NCBI GenBank assembly: GCA_039961635.1
Contig: JABRWB010000082.1
Coordinates: 1 to 17,627, forward strand
From: a bacterium
GTDB taxonomy: Bacteria > 4484-113 > JAGGVC01
DNA: 17,627 nt
Reading direction: 5' to 3'
Under the pieces are notes generated by a model. It made no database searches and was not told the origin of the DNA. It saw only the letters and a program-made list of their open reading frames with translations. Position 1 is the first letter of the stretch. Every line of letters begins with the position of its first letter. A program made the position numbers and the translations under genes. Below are positions 13,867 through 17,627 of this stretch, in pieces.

Positions 13867-13888
13867 TAGGGGCGCACTGCGTGCGCCC
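13867..13888. repeat. Palindromic dispersed repeat, eight-base-pair stem
   Basis: TAGGGGCGCACTGCGTGCGCCC contains the perfect arms GGGCGCAC and GTGCGCCC around TGC. The TAGGGGCGnnn...CGCCC form is one I recognise as a common interspersed hairpin in environmental bacterial genomes. It lies between convergent genes and could also help end transcription. Confidence 0.55.
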
Positions 13889-13912
13889 GACTGCCTTCCC
13901 GCATATATATAC

Positions 13913-13932
13913 CGCCGGTCTCCATACCGGCG
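13913..13932. repeat. Second perfect hairpin, seven-base-pair stem
   Basis: CGCCGGT (13913-13919) and ACCGGCG (13926-13932) flank a six-base loop. A run of ten T (13967-13976) follows 34 bases later, overlapping the end of lysS. With the hairpin at 13867-13888 this region probably separates the convergent genes, but neither stem is placed as in a standard terminator. Confidence 0.5.
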
Positions 13933-13974
13933 AACCGTGATTGCTATTCGCCCCACGTCCGGGTAGTTTTTTTT

Positions 13975-15543
13975 TTACTTCTTCCTCAATTGCGGAAACA
14001 GCAGCACTTCCCTTATCGACTGCTGCCCGGAGAGCAGCATGCACAGCCTGTCTATCCCGATTCCCAGCCCGCCGTTCGGCGGCATTCCGTATTCCAGCGC
14101 GGCCAGGAAGTCCTCGTCCACCGCGCGGAATTCCTCGCCCGCGGCCCGCGCCTCTTCAACCTGCTCCTCCATCCTCGCGCGCTGGTCGAGCGGATCGTTC
14201 GCCTCGCTGAAGCTGTTGGCGATTTCGAATCCCGCGACGAAAAGCTCGAACCGGTAAACCAGCCGCGGATCGTCCGGCCGCCGCTTCGCAAGCAGCGTAA
14301 GCTCGACCGGATAATCCAAGATAAAAGTCGGCTGAATTAAATTCGGCTCGACGAGCTCCTTGAATATTTCGTCCAGCACCTTTTCGTATGTGCGTTTTTC
14401 GGGCAGTTCCAGCCCGATTGATTTCGCTTTCGCCACCACCGCGTCAAGCGTGCGCACCTGCGCAAGCTCCACGCCCGCGCACGTGCGCATCGCGTCCGCG
14501 AATTTCATCCGTTTGAACGGCGGCGTGAAATCCAGTTCGATTCCGCCGAAGCTCCGCAGATACGAGCCGAACACGTTTTTGGCGACGTGCGCGACGAGCG
14601 ATTCGGTCAGCTCCATCACGTCGCCGTAGTCCGCGTACGCCCAGTAAAGCTCCAGCATCGTGAACTCGGGATTGTGTTTGACGCTCGTCCCCTCGTTGCG
14701 GAAGACGCGGCCCATCTCGAAGACGCGCTCCATCCCGCCCACGATCAGGCGTTTCAAATGCAGCTCGATCGCGATGCGCATGTACATGTCCTGGTCGAGC
14801 GCGTTGTAGTGCGTGACGAACGGCTCGGCGGTGGCCCCCCCCGCAATTTCGTGCAGGAGCGGCGTCTCCACCTCGACAAAATCGCGGCTTTCCAGAAACC
14901 GCCGGATTTCGCTTTTCGCTTTGCACAGCGTCAGGAAGCGGTCGCGCACCTCGCGGTTTATCGCGAGGTCCACGTAGCGGTGGCGGTAGCGCGCTTCGAC
15001 GTCGGTCAGGCCGTGCCACTTTTCCGGAAGCGGGCGCAGGATTTTGCACAGCAGCGTGAAGCTCTCCACGTGGATCGAAATCTCGCCCGTCTTCGTTTTG
15101 AATACGAATCCCTCGGCACCGATGATGTCGCCCAAATCAAGTTTCTTGTACAGCTCGTACGCGGAAAGCCCGCGGCCGGCCGCGCAGTCTTCGATCCCAT
15201 CCGGCCGAGGCGCGCCTTCGCCGCGCGCGTACTTAACATCGTCGCGCTTGAAGTAAAGCTGAATTTTCCCGCTCTGGTCGTGCAGGTCGGCGAATCCGGC
15301 CTTGCCCATCACCCGCTTCGTCAGAATCCGGCCCGCGACGCGAACGTTCTGGCCTTCCAGCGCGTCGTAACCTTCTATTATCTCCGCCGCGTTGTGAGTG
15401 CGGTCGAACCGCACCTCGGCGTAAGGGTCGAGACCCGCCGCGCGCAGCGCCTCGAGCTTTTCCAGCATCACGCGGTCCGCGGTCTCGGACAGCGCCTCCG
15501 GTTCGCCCGGCTGTTCGTCTTGATCTTTCGTTTCGTCGCTCAT
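13975..15543 (-). CDS. lysS: Lysyl-tRNA synthetase, class II
   Basis: A 522-residue cytoplasmic enzyme that charges tRNA-Lys with lysine using ATP. An N-terminal OB-fold anticodon domain (about 66-165, VRVAGRILTKRVMGKAGF) is followed by the class II core: motif 1 near VETPLLHEIAGGA (225-237), motif 2 FRNEGTSVKHNPEFTMLELY (281-300) and motif 3 GLGIGIDRLCMLL (492-504). RYRHRYVDL (186-194) is the usual signature at the domain junction. About 18-20 extra residues (near 104-126, after FKRDDVK) interrupt the OB-fold relative to E. coli LysS. The start is ATG 15543 with GAGGAAA upstream. It lies downstream of tsaC in the same direction and has its own -10 box. The stop codon sits at the edge of a ten-base T/A run. 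Confidence 0.95.
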   Translation of the reverse strand: MSDETKDQDEQPGEPEALSETADRVMLEKLEALRAAGLDPYAEVRFDRTHNAAEIIEGYDALEGQNVRVAGRILTKRVMGKAGFADLHDQSGKIQLYFKRDDVKYARGEGAPRPDGIEDCAAGRGLSAYELYKKLDLGDIIGAEGFVFKTKTGEISIHVESFTLLCKILRPLPEKWHGLTDVEARYRHRYVDLAINREVRDRFLTLCKAKSEIRRFLESRDFVEVETPLLHEIAGGATAEPFVTHYNALDQDMYMRIAIELHLKRLIVGGMERVFEMGRVFRNEGTSVKHNPEFTMLELYWAYADYGDVMELTESLVAHVAKNVFGSYLRSFGGIELDFTPPFKRMKFADAMRTCAGVELAQVRTLDAVVAKAKSIGLELPEKRTYEKVLDEIFKELVEPNLIQPTFILDYPVELTLLAKRRPDDPRLVYRFELFVAGFEIANSFSEANDPLDQRARMEEQVEEARAAGEEFRAVDEDFLAALEYGMPPNGGLGIGIDRLCMLLSGQQSIREVLLFPQLRKK

Positions 15544-15560
15544 GATTTCCTCGCCCCGGC

Positions 15561-16394
15561 CTACGGCCCAAGGGAGCGCGCATTATAACGGCTCCACGCT
15601 GCGAGTGCGGCCAGCATGTCGCGCTGGGACGAAGTCATCGACGCGCTGCCGCGGAAAACGATGCGCCTTGCGCCGCGGAATTTGACAAGCGGCTGGCATG
15701 TCCAGAATAGCGCGTCGTTTTCAGCATCCTCTGCGATCTCTGTGTCTCTGTGGTTTGTCTCTTCCGGCGCCCATTCGACAAAAAGCTCCGCTGTTTTCGC
15801 CGGATCGCGGCGGATTATCCACCTTTCGTCCGCAATTTCAACAACGCAACTCGCCGCGCCGTACGGGCATCTCCCGCCGTCGAAAATCAAATCGACCGCG
15901 TCGCGTATCGCCGCGTCCGTCTCCGCGATGGAGCGGGGCGCGGGCGCGCCGTGCAGGTTCGCGCTCGTCGCGAAAACGAGCCCGCCGCAGGCCTCGATCA
16001 CCGGCCAGAGCGGCGGATAGTAGACCGCGCGTATCCCACAGGTAGCTGTTCCCGGCAATATCGCGTCCGCGGGCAGCAAATCGCGCACCGAGTCCGCGGG
16101 GACGACCACCGTCAGCGGCCCGGGCAAAAGTTCCCGCATCCAGTTTTCCAGCGGCAGCTCGCGCACCATCCACGAAACGACGCGGCTGTCCGGATTCACC
16201 AGAATCGCGATCGGCATTTCCGCGGGCCGCGACTTCATATCGAATATCCGCGCAACCGCGAGCGGATCGCGGCACAACAGCCCGCACACCGTGTCCGTCG
16301 TGGACAAAACGACGCCGCCGGATTTGAGCGCGTGCGCAACGTCGGCCGAGAATTCTCCCGGCGCGGCCGCGCCCGCGATTACGATTTCCGCCAT
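15561..16394 (-). CDS. tsaC: Threonylcarbamoyl-AMP synthase (Sua5/YrdC family) with repeat-derived tail
   Basis: The first ~207 residues are a YrdC domain, the enzyme that makes threonylcarbamoyl-AMP from Thr, bicarbonate and ATP for the t6A37 modification of ANN-decoding tRNAs, tRNA-Lys included. Visible motifs are STTDTVCGLL (31-40), MKSRP (53-57), LLPGPLTVVVPA (89-100), FATSANLHGAPAPRS (141-155) and WIIRRDP (192-198). Ordinary TsaC proteins end about here. The remaining ~70 residues begin with TNHRDTEIAEDAEN, the translation of a dispersed DNA repeat, and look non-native; there is no Sua5 C-terminal domain. The gene starts four bases after the prmC stop, so the two are probably cotranscribed and coupled. 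Core function is confident; the tail is probably dispensable. Confidence 0.9.
   Translation of the reverse strand: MAEIVIAGAAAPGEFSADVAHALKSGGVVLSTTDTVCGLLCRDPLAVARIFDMKSRPAEMPIAILVNPDSRVVSWMVRELPLENWMRELLPGPLTVVVPADSVRDLLPADAILPGTATCGIRAVYYPPLWPVIEACGGLVFATSANLHGAPAPRSIAETDAAIRDAVDLIFDGGRCPYGAASCVVEIADERWIIRRDPAKTAELFVEWAPEETNHRDTEIAEDAENDALFWTCQPLVKFRGARRIVFRGSASMTSSQRDMLAALAAWSRYNARSLGP
15582..15587 (-). promoter_or_regulatory. -10 box of lysS within the tsaC 3' extension
   Basis: The minus strand reads TATAAT (after GT), 38 bases before the lysS ATG. It lies inside the last codons of the extended tsaC frame, which suggests that the tsaC extension has run over an older intergenic promoter. 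No good -35 is visible. Confidence 0.45.
15717..15758. repeat. Dispersed repeat inside the 3' end of tsaC
   Basis: The sequence contains CTCTGTGTCTCTGTGGTTTG and is read in frame as TNHRDTEIAEDAEN (residues 213-226). The 15-base core at 15740-15754 is identical to 1776-1790. It matches a widespread repeat usually found between genes. Confidence 0.75.
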
Positions 16395-16398
16395 CGCG

Positions 16399-17400
16399 CT
16401 AACTGTACCGGGCGATCACATACCGGTCAATCCCGGCGAGGTCGCGCCTGACTTCCACTTCGTCCGCGCCGCCCGCCCAGAAGATGCGCCGCACGTCGTC
16501 CGCCTGTCCCTCGCCCACCTCGACCGCCGCGCGCCCGCCCGGCGCGACCAGCCCCGGAGCGAACCGCGCGATCATCCGGAAATAGTGAAGCCCTCCGCCC
16601 GGCGCGATAAGCGCGTCCTGCGGCTCGTGCAGCCGCACGCTCTCGTCCAGCCGCCCGTCGTCCGCCGCGATGTACGGAGGATTGCTGATTAACAGATCCA
16701 GATTCGCCGGCCCCGACAGCCCCGCAAGTCCGTCGTGCTGCACCGGAATCACCCGCAGCCCCAGCGCGTAACGTTTCAGGTTCCCGCGCGTCGCGCGGAT
16801 CGCCGCCGCGCTCTTGTCGCTCGCCCACACGACCGCGTCCGGGAATTCGAGCGCAAGATACACCGCGATACACCCGCTCCCGCACCCGAAATCGAGAACG
16901 CGAAGCTCGGATGCGTCCTCCTCGTCTGTAGCAACCAATACTCCGGATTGCACCGCGGATTCCCCCGACGCGGCAAGTCCAAAGTCGCTTCTGCGCCTCG
17001 CCGCCTCGTCGAGCAGCTCCTTCCCGATGAGCGCCAGCCCCTCGGTTTCCTGCCGTGGGATGAGCACGCCGGGCGATACGCCGATTTTCAGCCCGTTGAA
17101 CCAGGCGTATCCCAAAAGGTACGCCAGCGGCACGCCCTCCGCGCGCCCCGCGATTATCCGGTCTAATTCTCGCTCGAAGGCATGGGCGCTTTCAACCTCC
17201 GTCCGCCCGCCCTCAACTCTCGACCGTGTGCCTCCGAACTCCGGAAGCGGCGAAACCTCGTCCGCCGCCCAGAACTCGCCCGCGGGCAGCCCGAAAATAT
17301 GCTCGACGATGCGGTCGGCCTCGAACCGCGCAAATTCGACATCGGAGCAGGCTTCTAGCCGCTCGCGTATCTGCGCGTGGATTATGGCGGGGCGAACCAT
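16399..17400 (-). CDS. prmC: Release factor glutamine methyltransferase
   Basis: A 333-residue SAM-dependent enzyme that methylates the Gln of the GGQ motif in release factors RF1 and RF2, needed for efficient termination. An N-terminal helical domain contains GVPLAYLLGYAWFNG (89-103), followed by PRQETE (115-120), the SAM site LDFGCGSGCIAVY (169-181) and the diagnostic NPPY (240-243). It is about 50 residues longer than E. coli PrmC (277 aa). The surplus is mainly two inserts, near 50-72 (heptamer-like DNA) and 132-165 (before the SAM motif). It leads a group with tsaC (four bases downstream) and then lysS; prmC-sua5 neighbourhood is widespread in bacteria. The start is ATG 17400, close to its -10 box. 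Confidence 0.92.
   Translation of the reverse strand: MVRPAIIHAQIRERLEACSDVEFARFEADRIVEHIFGLPAGEFWAADEVSPLPEFGGTRSRVEGGRTEVESAHAFERELDRIIAGRAEGVPLAYLLGYAWFNGLKIGVSPGVLIPRQETEGLALIGKELLDEAARRRSDFGLAASGESAVQSGVLVATDEEDASELRVLDFGCGSGCIAVYLALEFPDAVVWASDKSAAAIRATRGNLKRYALGLRVIPVQHDGLAGLSGPANLDLLISNPPYIAADDGRLDESVRLHEPQDALIAPGGGLHYFRMIARFAPGLVAPGGRAAVEVGEGQADDVRRIFWAGGADEVEVRRDLAGIDRYVIARYS
17190..17224. repeat. Degenerate heptamer-like tract inside prmC
   Basis: Reading 7-base units from 17190 gives TTTCAAC, CTCCGTC, CGCCCGC, CCTCAAC and TCTCGAC; C closes every unit and AAC or GAC recurs. It encodes about residues 59-70 (RSRVEGGRTEVE), similar in sense to SSRLGVESSELE of the FHA gene. The periodicity is weaker than in the other arrays. 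Confidence 0.4.
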
Positions 17401-17408
17401 CGGGGCGG

Positions 17409-17414
17409 ATTATA
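17409..17414 (-). promoter_or_regulatory. -10 box eight bases before the prmC ATG
   Basis: The minus strand reads TATAAT, then eight bases, then ATG, implying a leader of one or two bases. A second candidate, TGCTAATAT, lies just upstream (17419-17427) and would give about a 12-base leader. Neither leader has a Shine-Dalgarno sequence. Confidence 0.45.
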
Positions 17415-17435
17415 AAAAATATTAGCATAGTGGAC

Positions 17436-17510
17436 TGCACCTCTTAGGCCCGGCACATTCATGAATGAGGTGCAACACTCTAGGTGATTCAAGCCCGGAG
17501 GTGTTGCACC
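17436..17510 (+). promoter_or_regulatory. Competing hairpins in the transposase leader
   Basis: Three segments can pair in two exclusive ways. TGCACCTC (17436-17443) complements GAGGTGCA (17467-17474), while GGTGCAACAC (17469-17478) complements GTGTTGCACC (17501-17510). The second hairpin touches the GGAGG ribosome site and stands next to the TTG start, so it should limit translation. IS elements are known to use such fold-back to silence read-through transcripts. Confidence 0.5.
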
Positions 17511-17627
17511 GTTGAAAGAGTACCATAACTTGACATTCAAGGACCGCATACTCATTCATGCGTATTCGAAGGAGGGGTGGTCATTTCGAAAGATAGCGCG
17601 TGAACTGGGATATTCGCCGTCCACGAT
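17463..17627 (+). mobile_element. 5' end of an insertion sequence with its transposase start (truncated)
   Basis: A transposase frame opens at TTG 17512 and runs off the right edge (38 full codons, beginning LKEYHNLTFKDRILIHAYSK). The segment EGWSFRKIARELGYSPST is a helix-turn-helix like the HTH_38 domain of IS30-type transposases. GGAGG (17497-17501) lies ten bases before the TTG, and a stop at 17485 rules out an earlier start. A perfect ten-base inverted repeat (17469-17478 and 17501-17510) overlaps this ribosome site. Bases 17463-17518 recur in decayed form at 6180-6235. The exact outer end of the element is not defined. Confidence 0.72.

Noticed and set aside
13867-13932. tRNA or small structured RNA gene
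   Set aside because: The two hairpins do not form a cloverleaf and lack tRNA landmarks; no promoter is seen. Palindromic repeats explain them better.
14587-15588. 333-residue plus-strand frame antisense to lysS
   Set aside because: A mirror of the class II synthetase codons; lysS has all motifs.

Overview
The window is a GC-rich bacterial stretch with strongly G/C-ending codons, sparse operons and many short dispersed repeats. The signal peptides, HD-GYP regulator, zinc-ribbon proteins and FHA/VWA proteins fit a free-living bacterium of a poorly cultivated, deep-branching lineage. No single gene fixes the phylum and I do not name one. No rRNA, tRNA or CRISPR array is visible.

Layout. The first 91 bases are the 3' end of a DDE integrase/transposase gene. 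It meets, tail to tail, an AT-rich DGQHR-domain (DndB-like) gene that has its own textbook promoter and looks acquired (75-1220, minus). A small hypothetical gene (1315-1524) and a 455-base repeat-bearing gap follow. Next, an archaeal-type dUTPase gene (minus) and an HD-GYP phosphodiesterase gene (plus) diverge from one short promoter region. Then come a large secreted zinc-ribbon/TPR protein with a long acidic tail (3787-5748) and a convergent FtsB/DivIC-like gene (5809-6126).

The centre (6388-11109) is a divergent module. On the minus strand a VWA-domain protein is followed four bases later by a zinc-ribbon protein with two FHA domains. On the plus strand lie two paralogous zinc-ribbon membrane proteins. 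The VWA protein carries a ladder of Thr-Val-Val motifs that could be phosphothreonine sites read by the neighbouring FHA domains. This is the best candidate here for an undescribed system, but the link is an inference.

The right part holds a glutaryl-CoA dehydrogenase-type gene, a secreted protein of unknown function, a small Cys-rich anchored protein, and a minus-strand translation group prmC-tsaC-lysS (release-factor methylation, tRNA t6A synthesis, lysine charging). The window ends inside the 5' end of an IS transposase gene whose leader can fold into a start-masking hairpin. A decayed copy of this leader sits at 6180-6235.

Two themes run through the window. First, heptameric repeats with exact 7-base spacing occur between genes and also inside reading frames. 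Second, promoters mostly look like extended -10 elements (TGnTAnnAT), and at least two of them lie so close to the ATG that the mRNA would be leaderless. The DGQHR gene is the exception on both counts.
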